DNA of 64,000 nucleotides from Hygrophila difformis (lineage: Eukaryota; Streptophyta; Magnoliopsida; Lamiales; Acanthaceae), in contig JAOANR010000003.1 of the NCBI GenBank assembly GCA_030278955.1, positions 54,718,902 through 54,782,901 on the forward strand, given 5' to 3'. Numbering within the stretch: position 1 is the stretch's first letter; each line of letters opens with the position of its first letter. The translations under genes and the position numbers were made by a program. Shown piece after piece: positions 11,803 through 22,562 of the stretch. The notes beneath the pieces were generated by a model. It saw only the letters and a list, made by a program, of their open reading frames with translations, had not been told where the DNA came from and did no database searches.

Positions 11803-12175
11803 TAGGGTTGTAAATACCCCACTATTCGCTTTGATTTAATAAACTTTTCGATAATCGAATCGAATTATTCTATAAGATAATTTAATAATTAATAAAATTA
11901 ATTTTAATTATTAAACTTAAATATTTAATTTAATTTATAGATCAAATTTAATATTTTAATATTATATATAAATATAGTTATATTAACTAGTAAATATAGT
12001 CACTAAAATTAAAATTTTAAATTATTTAACTATATAAATTTATATATTTATATATAATTTTAATATAAAATCGAATATCGAATCGAATCAAATATTAATC
12101 GAAACATAAAATTCCGAATAATTTCGAATCGAATCACAAATCGAACCAAAAATATTTGATTCTTTTACAAGCCTA
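11803..12175. mobile_element. hAT-type MITE, copy 1
   Basis: Starts TAGGGTTGTAAAT and ends TTTTACAAGCCTA (imperfect terminal inverted repeats), flanked by GGCGGCGG and TGCGGCGG (7 of 8 bases, 8-bp target duplication as in hAT elements). The AT-rich interior is closely similar to the copy at 21668-22067. It interrupts the Helitron, so it is younger than it. Confidence 0.85.
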
Positions 12176-12845
12176 TGCGGCGGTTGTCAATTCAGCCCGC
12201 GAAGATCCGATTAGGGTTAGAAGGGAGAGAGCAGCGATGAAGGAGGATCAAGCGGGCAGGTAGAGAGAGGCGGTGGCACGAGCAAGGCAGCGGCATCGAA
12301 AGGCAATGACCGCGCGGCGGCGGCGATATTAGGGCGGAGGAAACGAAAAGAAGGGGGAGCAAAAGCAGGGAGAAGGCGGCCCAGGCGGCGGATCCAACAG
12401 GAGAATGGAGCGGCGGTCCCGGAAGCAGGTACGAAGCGACGGCGCTGCTGCCTTGCGTAGGGACGAGCGAACGAGGGTTTGGAAAAGCGGGCGGATTGTG
12501 AAGAAATTTTAGCTTCTCGGAGACAAATGGCCAGGTGAGGAAGGAAATTGAAAAAACGGGTGGAACGCGACCCGTGATTAGAAATAAAGCAATTAATCGG
12601 ACGGACAGGAATTAAATCCAAAGTCTCATCCAACGGCCAGAATCAAAATTCAGCATGGGGATTAGGAGCTCTCCCTCTTATAAGATATAATAGATATATA
12701 TTTACGAGATTTGATAAAGATTTAGTATTTTATTATTGGCCTATTTTGAATGTTTCATTTAATAAAATTGAGCAAATAAAGTTATTGAATCGAACTCTAT
12801 ATTCTAAATAGTTGTTATGCTTCAAATTCGGGGAAAAAAAAAATC

Positions 12846-13362
12846 CAAAATAGTGCCATAACTTTGCTAAGTTTGTAATTTGGTATTATAATAATGTAGT
12901 TTTCTAATTTAACATCATAACTTTACTAATTGTATCCGATTTGGCCCCATCTAGCATTAATCACCCCCAATTTTTGACGTGGCATGAGATTAGTAAAAAA
13001 TATTAATTTAACTGTGCCACGTTGGTTGATACTTAGGCATTCATTATATTTGACCTACACATATGAAAAAAATTTTAGAACCCTATACATCTGGGAATAT
13101 GGTGAGGGTGGGTTGCGCGAGTTTAGAAATTAAGGTTTTAAAGTGTATACGTTTATAGGTTAAATTCAGTCAATATCTATGTGGCAGCCACGTAACATAA
13201 TTAAATTTTCACTAATTTCATGCAACTTCAGTAAATGTGGGTGATTAAGGCCCGGTGGGATCAAATAAAAAATAATTAGAAGTTGTGGCATCAAATTAGA
13301 AAATTCTATAATTATGATGCCAAATTTTAAAAAAAAAATGACAAATTTACGACACCATTTTG
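12846..13362. mobile_element. long-TIR MITE (Mutator-like)
   Basis: The two ends are long inverted repeats of roughly 190 bp: it starts CAAAATAGTGCCATAACTTTG-like and its reverse complement from the right end starts CAAAATGGTGTCGTAAATTTG-like, with matching inner parts (TTTGGCCCCATC / TTTGATCCCACC; TTAATCACCC in both). No transposase. I could not see a clear 9-bp target duplication. Confidence 0.55.
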
Positions 13363-13363
13363 A

Positions 13364-13931
13364 TAGGGGCGTCTTTGAGGGGGGAGCGAGTCGTGTGCTT
13401 GCTCAGGGCTTTCAAAATTTGGAGGCCTCACTGTTTTTTTTTTTGAAAAATTAAATACGAAATAATATTTTTGTGTATCTCTATTCAATTTTTTTCAACT
13501 TAAATTCCAAATTTTTTCAATTTTCTTAACTCCGGTTTATCTTTTTTTTTTTCAAACCCCAAACAACTATGACTCTTCATTTTCTTACTACAATTTTATT
13601 TGCATAATTCAATGCCACCGGAAATACTTAATTGACTAGTTTTGATGGCAATTGAAAATAACATTTTAGATGAACTTTATTTTAAAATTTTAGTGGATGA
13701 ATGTACTTCAAACAATATGGACAATATTGGACAAGATTTTTCAATAGTATTTGTTTTCAAAAGATAAATTTTGTTATAATACGCAACTTTTTATTCTTAT
13801 TATATTTAAATTATTTAGTATGATTCATTTATGTTATTTTAAATTTATTAATTAATATTTATTTATTTATTTTTATTAACCCACCAATTAATAAATTTGC
13901 TTCGGGCCCCAAAAAGATCGAGACAGCTCTG
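13364..13931. mobile_element. possible hAT-derived remnant
   Basis: Starts TAGGGGCGTCTTTGAGGGGG and ends GAGACAGCTCTG; the ends are weak inverted repeats flanked by ATTTTGA on both sides. The interior is AT-rich with poly-T runs and 'gggccccaaaaagatc', a wording common in plant hAT remnants. No coding capacity. Confidence 0.4.
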
Positions 13932-13998
13932 ATTTTGACATTTTTCCCTTCAAATTCTAGTAAAAGTTTCAACGCCATAAAAATTGAATAGTTTTTCC

Positions 13999-15363
13999 CA
14001 AGGTTATTAAAATCTAGATTTAAATCTTAGGATCTTACGATCCTACGATCTCACAAAGCCAAAACGATCAAGATCTGTATGAGATCTAAATTAGGGTGGA
14101 ATCTGGATAAGATCTATAGAATCTATACAAGATCTTAAGATCTTTGAACGATCCGATCTCACTCCCTCTTATTGTTCATCTCATTTTTTCATTTTTCAGT
14201 GCTCCATTATTTTCCAAAATTCAGATCTAGGGATTTTTGTTTGCATCTCCATCTTACTCGCATCCCCTTTATCTTCCTCTTATAATTCATCTTCTTGGTG
14301 TTGACGTCACCGTCGATCCCCCTTCTCTTCCTATCGTCGTCCTTGCATCCCCTTCCTCTTTCTACCGCCGCCCTTGTCGTAGCATCCCCTTCCAGCACCC
14401 CCTGCTGATGGAGATCTTAGTCCTAAACCTCCAACCCAGATGGATGATGATTAATCCAATGAGATAGTGGTTGAGAGTGACGAAAATGTGGAAAATTCTA
14501 ATGACAAATCCAATCTAGCTCAAGCATCATGTCTTAAATGTAGGGGTGGTTCGGTACGGTATACCGAAAAAATTTCGCCGTACCGTATACCGTACCGAAC
14601 TTTACGGTATGGAAATTTTCATACCGTTGCCGTACCGCACCTTTCGGTATACCGATCTTCGGTATACCGATCTTCGGTATACCGAAATTTTCGGTATGAA
14701 AAATTTCCATACCGTTGTCATACCGACATTTCGGTATGTTCGGTATATACCGGTATACCGAACCTTCGGTACATACCGGCATACCGGTATCATGGTATAT
14801 ACCAACATACCGAACATTCGCTACATATCGAGATACCGGTACTGCGGTATATACCGACATACCGAACATTCTCTATATACCAGCATATCGGTATTGCGAT
14901 ATATATCGGTATCGCGGTATATACCGACATACCGAAGAATCGGTACATACCGATATACCGATACCGCTGTATATACCGAAGTTCGGTACGGTAACGGTAT
15001 ACCGCGGTATCAAAAAATTTATACCGTTACCGTACCGTAAGATTTCGGTACGGTATCATACCGTACCGAAAATTACGGTATACCGAAAATTTCGGTATTC
15101 TCGGTATTTTTTCGGTACAATATGTGCGGTATGCGGTATATTCGGTATTTTTCCCCAGCCCTACTTAAATGCTCAATTATTATCTTTTTTTGCTAGACAA
15201 ATTATTATTTATTGATATTGGTTATTGTAATTTGCTAATATGCAATATTAATAATTTTTTTGTCCTAATTTCATAGGATCTTAAAATCTGAATACGATCC
15301 TACGATCCCGATCTTACAAATGGAAAAATGATCCTACATAAGATTTAGATTTTGATAACCTTG
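13999..15363. mobile_element. hAT-type element with nested MITE
   Basis: Left end CAAGGTTATTAAAATCTAGA and right end TTTAGATTTTGATAACCTTG are inverted repeats, flanked on both sides by the 8-bp duplication GTTTTTCC (13991-13998 and 15364-15371). The subterminal regions are rich in GATCTTA/GATCCTA motifs in both orientations, typical of transposase-binding repeats. The ORFs at 14237-14467 and 14467 onward have no recognised domain; the element is probably non-autonomous. It is split by the MITE at 14541-15163. Confidence 0.8.
14541..15163. mobile_element. hAT-type MITE made of GGTATACCG repeats
   Basis: Starts TAGGGGTGGTTCGGTACGG and ends TTTTTCCCCAGCCCTA, flanked by a perfect 8-bp duplication CTTAAATG (14533-14540, 15164-15171). 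The interior is a dense, degenerate array of CGGTATACCG palindromes in both orientations. The apparent ORFs over it (up to 175 codons, rich in Tyr-Arg-Thr repeats) exist in several frames and on both strands because of that array and are not genes. Confidence 0.9.
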
Positions 15364-15371
15364 GTTTTTCC

Positions 15372-17434
15372 AATCCGGTGTATTTTTTTTGTAAAAAAGT
15401 ACGTTTAGGGGTAAAAAAGTCAATATTGATAAGTTTAGGGTTATATTGTTGTAATTGGTCTGAAGTTCAACAATGAACTGTCATATACTGAAACCGGACT
15501 GAGGAAGTATTAGTTAAGTTATATTGATGACTACTACATCCAACCTGGAAGAAGTTGATGGGCCGAAGGCTAATATGTGGGCCGATCCAATTACTTAACC
15601 CTAGCCCATTTTGCTATTCTTTTGTTTTAATATCTGAAGATTGTTCTTGCTGAATAATTTTTCTTCATGGCCATTGTTGGGAATTAGATGTTAGCTGTTA
15701 ATTAATTTTGTGAGTAATAATTAGTTAAAATTAGCTCTTTGACTGGCCTAGAATAAACTAAAATCCAAAATGTTGCTATTTATAGCGGTTTCAAAAAGAG
15801 TTGATTAAACACTGTTTTAAGTTATTTTGTTTTTTTAGTTTACCAAAAAAACAGTTATTTTGTTTTTTTAAATAAGCTATTTTATTCATATTGTGATACA
15901 AAGTAGTTGATTGGATTTAACTGTTTTACCAAACATGGCCAATATGAATACAAATACTACCTTTTACGCTATTGATAATTCTTGATTGTTCGAGATATGT
16001 AAATCTTTCATGTATGCATTCCCACCCAATCTGTAGTTGTCTGATCAACTACTCATTTGCCATTGCAAACAGTGAAAGTGGATGATTAATGCATTAAGAA
16101 GGATTTACTTTCTTTCATTTACAGATCATTAAGAAGGATTGCATACAACATATGCAATTAAACTGGAAAAAGGGACTGAATACTGCTGGGTTTATTGGAA
16201 AAAAGCAATGAAAAAAATTATGGTTGGAGAAAACGCTGAGCCACATATAATTCTAATTGTTTGATTCTGATGGTAGAATGTCACAAGATAGGCAGAGGAT
16301 TGTAGTGAATTACAGTAGATAGGCAAAGGAGAAGCTCAATGGAAAATTCAATAGTAAGCCTAATTATCACAATATCGATAGATGGTCATTCAAGTATTAT
16401 GTGCATTATATATATACCCAACCAGCTTTTAAAACTTCAGCTATGGTTAATGCCTCACAAACAGAGACCAGAAATCGCCTACTGTTTAATACTTTGTTGA
16501 ACAACCGAACGAATCCGCGTGCTGCAGGTTATAGAGCGACCCAACTAATGGACGAGAAAAAAATACACTGTTTTTGAAGGATTGGTGGTTCAAAGAATCA
16601 AATCATCTTCATCAGCAAAAGGATTCTAAACTAAATATCTAAGTTTACAAATTGCAATGATTATAATGTAGTAATTTCAAGAAAATCATTTAAGCAGCAA
16701 ATAAGTGATAGATTCATTAGTTAATAATGATTCTAACAGTAAAGAAAATTGCAGGAAAACGTAGCAGTAAAGCATAAATGAATACAAAGAAATAGAATAC
16801 CCTACGTCCTGAAAGGGTAAAAAATGTGAACACTAGTACGATAATTTTCTTTGAACTTTGTGCTTTCGCAACGGTGAAACAGGGGAGTGTGCAACGCAGA
16901 GCAGACTGAAGATATATGATTATAATGTGGAAGGCAGTTGGCAATGAAGAGATGCAATTAAACTGTTATTCAAGAATTTCCATCCAAGAATGGGGGATTG
17001 ATTGTCTGCTCGGACACCGTCTCTTAAAAGTATCCAAGGTTAGAACACTGTGTTGTAATATGATTTACGGGCATGTTTTCTTCATTGCAAAATAGTTTGA
17101 GAAGTTTTCCTATTTTAACAACATTAAATATTTCATCTTCGTTTTCTGGTTCACTCATAAAACATCAACTACTAATGTATGATAATCTTAAACACAAACA
17201 TTACAAAAGCAGAACTCTAGATTAATTACATATTACAAACTTCACATAACAGTACTTAACATTCAATCCTCACACATAACTTGGAATGTATCATAAACAA
17301 AGCACTAGTGCTGTGATGTTGAAAACCACACAAAGCAACTCCAAAATAAATACTCAAATAAAACACAACTTTCATATCATTTCACTTACCTGCTATCTTC
17401 ACTTGGACATTGGAATCTCCACACATCTAAAGGT
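15372..17434. other. intergenic, no feature recognised
   Basis: AT-rich spacer between the hAT element and the 3' end of the receptor-like protein gene. Frames of 63-75 codons at 16717 and 17286 show no protein-like composition or known motif. The part next to 17435 would hold the 3' UTR and terminator of the receptor gene, but I see no diagnostic signal. Confidence 0.5.
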
Positions 17435-19741
17435 CTACAACCCCAGCATCTTGAGAAACATCTCCTCGATGAAATGAAAATAAGCACGTCTCCAGCTCCT
17501 TTTGAATATCAGAACACCGAAGAACCCCCACAGTCCCGACGCAAAACCACCTACTGCAAAATCGTAAAAACATAATTTGTCAATTGCATTTGTGCGCCTT
17601 GCACTTTCATTGCTGTGGCATTTCTTTGGTAAGGGGTCTCCGCAAAGTTGAGGATTGCCACTATAAATTGAAGGATCAACAAGTGTTTGCAGCTGATGGC
17701 CTGTGGGAATCTGCCCGGACAAATTGTTGTTTGACAAGTTCAAACTGCTTAGAGAAGTTATATCTGACAAGCTATCCGGGATTCTACCAAACAATTTGTT
17801 GTTGGAAAGATCTAGAGATTCCAATGATTTCAAGTGTCCAATCATTGTTGGAATTTCTCCTTGTAGATGATTATGAGAAAGATTGAGGCCTTTCAAGCCG
17901 ACAAGGTTAGTTAGCTCTGAAGGAATTTCTCCAACAAGATTATTACCGGAAAGATCCAAATTGGCCAGAAGCTCTAATACTTTGGTGTACTCCATCTCCA
18001 CTCCTTTCATCACTTGCTTGATGCCATCATCAGTAAATGTATCATCGTTATCTACAATGGTAGAGTTCTCAAGGGAAACGATCATCCCTGAGATATTTCC
18101 AAAGCAATGTGGAATGGATCCGGTCAACTTGTTGTTCCCAAGGTCGACAATTTGAAGATCGGATGCTTGGCAGAGTGAAGAGGAAATTGTGCCATGGAAT
18201 TGATTGTCTCTTAGCCTAAGAATTTTCAAACCGAGCATGTAGTTTCCAATCCACGGAGGAATTTCTCCAAACAATTGATTTCCTCCAACATCTAGAACCT
18301 CTAGATAACTGCAGTTCTTTAATGTAGAGGGAAGCTCCCCTGTGAGGTTGTTACTGTCCAGCCGCAGCCATATCAAAGAGGAAGCATCTCCAATTGATTC
18401 CGGAATGACACCTGAAAGCTCATTGGATGATAATGCCACATTTTTTAAATGTGTAAAGTTTTGCCAACAATTTGGCAAATTACCTGATAAATTGTTCCCG
18501 GAGAGATATAAGAGCTCGAGTTTTTTCATTTTACATATCGAATTCGGGAATGGATCAGTGATAGAGTTTTGGGCCAAAATTAAAGCTCGTACAAGGGGTA
18601 TCATATCACCGATGTTGCTTGGAAGATGATGTATCTTGTTATGAGAAAGATCTAATATTCTAAGACTGGAAGGAAGATCAGCTGGTATAGTTCCCTGTAT
18701 CATGTTATGAGAAAGATACAAATATGTAAGACTGGAAGGAAGATCTGGTATATCTCCCTGTATCATGTTATCAGAAAGATCTAACTCTATAAGACTGGAA
18801 GGAATATCTGGTATAGCTCCCTGTATACTATTTTTTGATACTTGCAATACTTCCAGATTCATGCCACCAAGCCAATTCGGAAGAGTTCCTGAGATGCTGC
18901 AATTGGATAAATACAGATAAGTTAATGCCTTTTGTGTTTGAAGCCATGCTGGAAACTGACCTCCAATGTTGGAATCTCTTAAATAAAGATTACGCAGTTG
19001 AAAGGGAGGCACCCAATTGTATCCAACTTTAAACTGTATCATTGAGTTGGAGCCTAAATCAAGATATACCAACTTTGAGAGATTGGCAAAGTGAGCCTCG
19101 ACAAGTGTTGCGTTTAATGAGTTATCCGATAAATCAATTGCCGTCAGCTCTGATAGTTGTCCCAAAGAAAGTGGAATATCACCGCTTAGTTGGTTATTAC
19201 TTAGACGCAGAGTTGTCAGGGCTGACAAATTTGCAATTGACGCTGGGATGGAACCTGATAAATAATTATCATAAAGAACCAAAGTTGTCAGGGCTGACAA
19301 ATTTGCAATTGACGCTGGGATGGAACCTGATAAATAATTATCAGAAAGATCCAACCTTTCCAAGTACGACAAGTTTCCAATTGATACTGGAATTGGGCCA
19401 TGGAACTCATTCACAAAAATAATGAAATCCTTCAAGGCTGACAATTCCCCAATTGATGTTGAAATGGAACCAGATAAATCCATTTCCCAGATCTCAATAC
19501 TGATGACATGCCCTGAGATATCATCGCAGGTAACGCCATTCCAGTTGCAGCAATTTGTGCCATTCCATGAGGACAAATTATTCCGAGGATCTGATGTAAT
19601 GCCAGCTTTGAACTGTAAGAGAGCTTCCCTCTCTTGTGGAATGCAGCCCAAAGAAGAAGTGCTTTTGGCCACACATAAAAACCCCAACTCAAAGAAAAAT
19701 ATGATGGGAAGGAGAAGATGAGAAATGGAGAATTTACCCAT
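17435..19741 (-). CDS. LRR receptor-like protein (EIX/Cf type), intact
   Basis: Encodes 768 residues from the ATG at 19741. That start is chosen because the product then begins with a signal peptide (MGKFSISHLLLPIIFFFELG); the frame is open for 45 codons further up, but those lack such a signal. Order: signal peptide to about 30; LRR N-cap with QEREALLQFKAG and a Cys-Cys-x-W-x-G-V-x-C pair (about 33-75); a long run of plant extracellular LRRs (L-x-G-x-I-P); an acidic non-LRR island near 600-630 (NSTIVDNDDTFTDDG); final LRRs with LSGQIPTG; C-cap cysteines; one membrane segment (VGGFASGLWGFFGVLIF) and a short basic tail. There is no kinase domain, so it is a cell-surface receptor-like protein that in this family works with SOBIR1/BAK1 in defence. 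Many N-x-S/T sites. A single exon, as usual for the family. The ligand cannot be predicted. Confidence 0.9.
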   Translation of the reverse strand: MGKFSISHLLLPIIFFFELGFLCVAKSTSSLGCIPQEREALLQFKAGITSDPRNNLSSWNGTNCCNWNGVTCDDISGHVISIEIWEMDLSGSISTSIGELSALKDFIIFVNEFHGPIPVSIGNLSYLERLDLSDNYLSGSIPASIANLSALTTLVLYDNYLSGSIPASIANLSALTTLRLSNNQLSGDIPLSLGQLSELTAIDLSDNSLNATLVEAHFANLSKLVYLDLGSNSMIQFKVGYNWVPPFQLRNLYLRDSNIGGQFPAWLQTQKALTYLYLSNCSISGTLPNWLGGMNLEVLQVSKNSIQGAIPDIPSSLIELDLSDNMIQGDIPDLPSSLTYLYLSHNMIQGTIPADLPSSLRILDLSHNKIHHLPSNIGDMIPLVRALILAQNSITDPFPNSICKMKKLELLYLSGNNLSGNLPNCWQNFTHLKNVALSSNELSGVIPESIGDASSLIWLRLDSNNLTGELPSTLKNCSYLEVLDVGGNQLFGEIPPWIGNYMLGLKILRLRDNQFHGTISSSLCQASDLQIVDLGNNKLTGSIPHCFGNISGMIVSLENSTIVDNDDTFTDDGIKQVMKGVEMEYTKVLELLANLDLSGNNLVGEIPSELTNLVGLKGLNLSHNHLQGEIPTMIGHLKSLESLDLSNNKLFGRIPDSLSDITSLSSLNLSNNNLSGQIPTGHQLQTLVDPSIYSGNPQLCGDPLPKKCHSNESARRTNAIDKLCFYDFAVGGFASGLWGFFGVLIFKRSWRRAYFHFIEEMFLKMLGL
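19211..19343 (-). repeat. 72-bp tandem duplication of one LRR unit
   Basis: Two 61-base stretches starting at 19211 and 19283 are identical and 72 bp apart, i.e. exactly 24 codons, one LRR (SGSIPASIANLSALTTL twice). The exact identity points to a recent unit duplication. A second, older series of three 63-bp units (PSSLxxLDLSDNMIQG type) lies at about 18640-18830. Confidence 0.9.
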
Positions 19742-20150
19742 ATTATGGTTAAGGACAGAAAAACAGATGGAGTTTGCAAAAGCTAAGAAACAAAGTGTTT
19801 GTTTAGTGTAAAGAATGAATGAATATAGACAAGCATGAATGAAGCATCCAGTTAAGTTACGTTGGTGTGTTGTCATATCACATAGTAGTAATTAGTGCAC
19901 TGACAGAGAAGAAGTTGGAGCGGGTAAACAATTTGTAGTTCAACTGTTTCAAGTCAAGGTTGATAATGATGCCGAATGGGCAACGCCAACTATGGAGTAG
20001 TATTAATTAGTTAGTGTTGCAGAAACTATTCTAATTTAGTACGTATATACCTAATTTTTCCCATAGCTAAAATCCGCGTTGCTCAAACTTGTAAGTATAT
20101 GCATGTGTTAATTTCCTTCCAGCTTTTGTTAACGATGTTCATTTTCGAAA
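19742..20150 (-). promoter_or_regulatory. 5' flank of the receptor-like gene, shared with the truncated copy
   Basis: The roughly 400 bp upstream of the ATG is repeated, with changes, upstream of the truncated copy (22563 to about 22860), including 'aagcatgaatgaagcatcca' and 'ttgttaacgatgttcatt'. It probably contains the promoter and 5' UTR. I see no single convincing TATA box. Confidence 0.45.
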
Positions 20151-20341
20151 GAGGCACAGATTTTGATATTTGGCAACTCTACAGCAGTGGCATGAACTCC
20201 ATAGGGTAGGTTCGAAAGTACAATAAAAGGCTGACCTTAATTATCAATGAAAAAATATTAATAAAATACTGCATTTTATACAGTAGTATACCTATGGGTG
20301 AAAACGCCAAAACGGGGCGAACACGGATGGATAGTACTTAT

Positions 20342-21036
20342 TAGGGGTGTGCATTGGTCGGTTCGGTTAACCGAACCGAACCAAACTTCAAAACCGAATT
20401 AAAAACCGAATTTTTTCTAAAAACCAAAACCGAACCAAAATTACTGAAAACCGAAATAACCGAACCGAAATATTTCGGTTCGGTTATACCGGTTAACCGA
20501 ACCGAACCGAATTGTTTTTCTAAAAAATAAAATATTTTTTGATCAAAACATTTCTATTACCAATTTTAAACCTGTAAATTCGCCCTGTCAAACAAAAATA
20601 TCATATCTACATATAACTATGAGTGCATAATAGTAAACCATTCCAAATTGCAATGTTCAAATTACACACAAATGAAATGACAATAAAGAAACAGTCACTG
20701 AATAGTTCAAATAAAACAATATAAAAGTCTCAAAACTCTCAACAGTAGTTGTCACTTCTCATCCACACAAACAATCACCGAATAGGGGTATTATTTTGTG
20801 TTTATTATATAATGGCATAATGCATTTTATATATTTTTTAAATATATAATTTAAATTTCGGTTCGGTTCGGTTAACCGAATTGTAGATTTTTAAAAACCA
20901 AAAACCGAACCGAAAACCGAAATTTTGGATTTTCAAAACCAAAAACCAAACCGAAATCTAAAAACCGAACCAAATTGCAAAATTCGGTTCAGTTCGGTCG
21001 GTTTGTTTGGTTTCGACCGAAATTTGCACACCCCTA
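20342..21036. mobile_element. hAT-type MITE rich in GGTTCGGTTAACCGAACC repeats
   Basis: Starts TAGGGGTGTGCATTGGTCGG, ends AATTTGCACACCCCTA and is flanked by a perfect 8-bp duplication GTACTTAT (20334-20341, 21037-21044). The ends carry dense CGGTTCGGTTAACCGAACCG-like repeats in both orientations. The small ORF at 20925-21158 is repeat-derived. Confidence 0.92.
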
Positions 21037-21044
21037 GTACTTAT

Positions 21045-21659
21045 CTCGTATCTTGTTCCATACTTTTTTATCGAATACGGAATCGAATACGAATAGGCCG
21101 AATACAAATTCAAATTCGAATACTTCGGAATAGGATATGGGACGGATTCGAACTTTAACTCGGATAATCTTATTTAAAAATTAATTTTTTTTTATAAGTT
21201 TTTTAAAGATAGTTTTTCGAATCCATTGGTAGTAGGACTGTAGGACTGGGTATGAACCGTATGTCCGTGTTTGTGAAAACATGATACCCAGACCCGACCA
21301 AAACTTGAATTCAAATATTCATGGGTAATTCGATCCTATTTCTTCGAATTTATTGAATGATTTATGTTTTTTTTTAGAAAAAAAAAATATGTACGCTCTC
21401 TTAACTTATTTTTTTCTTAATTAAATGAGTTAAGATGTTGAATTATATTTAAATGAAGCCATTTCAAATTCATTCGTTAATTCAATTTTCTTTCAAATGT
21501 GGGGATTGGGACTTAGCCCAAGGTATATGTTGAGGGTTCGATCCCCACCCGGCCCCTATTCCACCCCTTTTCCCCTTTGTAATTGCTCGGATAGTTTTTC
21601 TTTTTAAAAAAAACTACCTTTTTTAAAATAAAAAAAAAACTGCTAAAGCCTTTCAGAAA
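21045..21659. other. spacer with possible SINE remnant
   Basis: AT-rich spacer. Near 21500-21600 a B-box-like GGTTCGATCCC follows 'tgggacttagcccaagg', suggesting a short tRNA-derived SINE remnant; around it are A- and T-homopolymer runs. No gene seen. Confidence 0.3.
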
Positions 21660-21667
21660 CTTGTAAA

Positions 21668-22067
21668 TAGGGTTGTAAACGAACCGAATCGAACCGAATA
21701 CCACAGTATTCGCTTTGATTTGATAAGCTTTTCGAATATTATCGAATCGAATCGAATTAATCTATAAGGTAATTTAATAATTAATAAAATTAATTTTAAT
21801 TATTAAACTTAAATATTTTATTTGATTTATAGATCAAATTTAATATTTTAATATTATATATAAATATATTTATATTAATTAGTAAATATAGTCACTAAAA
21901 TTAAAATTTTAAATTATTTAACAAAATAAATTTATATATTTATATATAATTTTAATATAAAATCGAATATCGAATCGAATCAAATATTAATCGAATATCA
22001 AAATTCCGAATAATTTCGAATCAAATCACGAATCGAACCAAAAATATTTGATTCTTTTACAACCCTA
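21668..22067. mobile_element. hAT-type MITE, copy 2
   Basis: Starts TAGGGTTGTAAAC and ends TTTTACAACCCTA, flanked on both sides by a perfect 8-bp duplication CTTGTAAA (21660-21667, 22068-22075). The interior is nearly the same as the copy inside the Helitron at 11803-12175. Confidence 0.93.
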
Positions 22068-22255
22068 CTTGTAAAGAACAAAACTTTTTATTTTTGTAGA
22101 AAAATTAGAACTTCTAAAATTACCAGTAGCTGCATAAAGAGCGTACCAAAAAGGAATTGATTGAATGCAACATGAATGTGTGCCTTTGAACCACTTAATT
22201 TCGCCATGGCCCAAGACATAAATGTTGAAACTCGACCCACTTCACTTCTCATCTA

Positions 22256-22300
22256 CCATTTTTTATTTTTATTTTTATTTTTATTTTTTTTTTGTGGGGG
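22256..22300. repeat. (ATTTTT)n low-complexity tract
   Basis: A run of TTTTTA units ending in a poly-T of about nine. Confidence 0.9.
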
Positions 22301-22367
22301 AAATGGTTCCTGCAAACTCATCTACCATACATTAATGATACAACTTGCATAAATAAATGCAAAATGA

Positions 22368-22562
22368 ATTTGTGTCATTCCATGAGGACAATGTATTAAG
22401 AGGATCTGATGTAATGCATATGCCAGCTTTGAACTGTAAGAGAGCTTCCCTCTCTTCTGGAATGCAGTCCAAAGAAGTAGTGTTTTTGGTCACGCATAAA
22501 ACCCCCAACTCAAACAACAATATAATGTGAAGGAGACGATGAGAAATGGAGAATTTACCCAT
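22368..22562 (-). pseudogene. truncated N-terminal copy of the LRR receptor-like gene
   Basis: From the ATG at 22562 it reads MGKFSISHRLLHIILLFELG and then DCIPEEREALLQFKAG and TLSSWNDTN, closely matching residues 1 to about 64 of the intact gene at 17435-19741. It then runs into unrelated sequence and stops at 22332. It carries a two-codon insertion (KAGICITSDP). No LRRs are left. The upstream 300 bp is duplicated too, so a promoter-plus-signal-peptide piece was copied about 2.8 kb away. Confidence 0.9.

Larger units (their letters stand above)
4140..12694 (-). mobile_element. non-autonomous Helitron carrying gene fragments
   Basis: On the - strand the element starts TCTATTATATCTTATAAGAG directly after an A and runs into a 'ggccgttggat' stretch, which is typical of plant Helitron 5' ends. 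Its other end is a short hairpin (4165-4153) followed 9 nt later by a terminal CTAG (4143-4140). The base after CTAG is C, not the usual host T, so the exact 3' end could be off by a base. No RepHel protein is present, so it is non-autonomous. Inside are exon pieces of at least five unrelated genes, all on the same strand, with splice sites and intron remnants, as known for gene-capturing Helitrons of maize and other plants. A hAT MITE inserted later at 11803. The stretch 8095-11073 is AT-rich, intron-like and holds no recognised coding exon; 12217-12640 and 11480-11800 are GC-rich, like 5' UTR/first-exon sequence. Confidence 0.75.

Noticed and set aside
12217..12633. 138-codon ORF on the - strand near the Helitron start
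   Set aside because: GC-rich, Pro/Ser/Arg-biased, no domain; looks like UTR or first-exon sequence of a captured gene rather than a complete protein.
14467..15215. ORFs of 164-175 codons rich in Tyr-Arg-Thr repeats
   Set aside because: Caused by CGGTATACCG repeats of a MITE; open in several frames and on both strands.
17584..19721. Several + strand ORFs opposite the LRR gene (up to 126 codons)
   Set aside because: Antisense shadows of a long repetitive coding frame.
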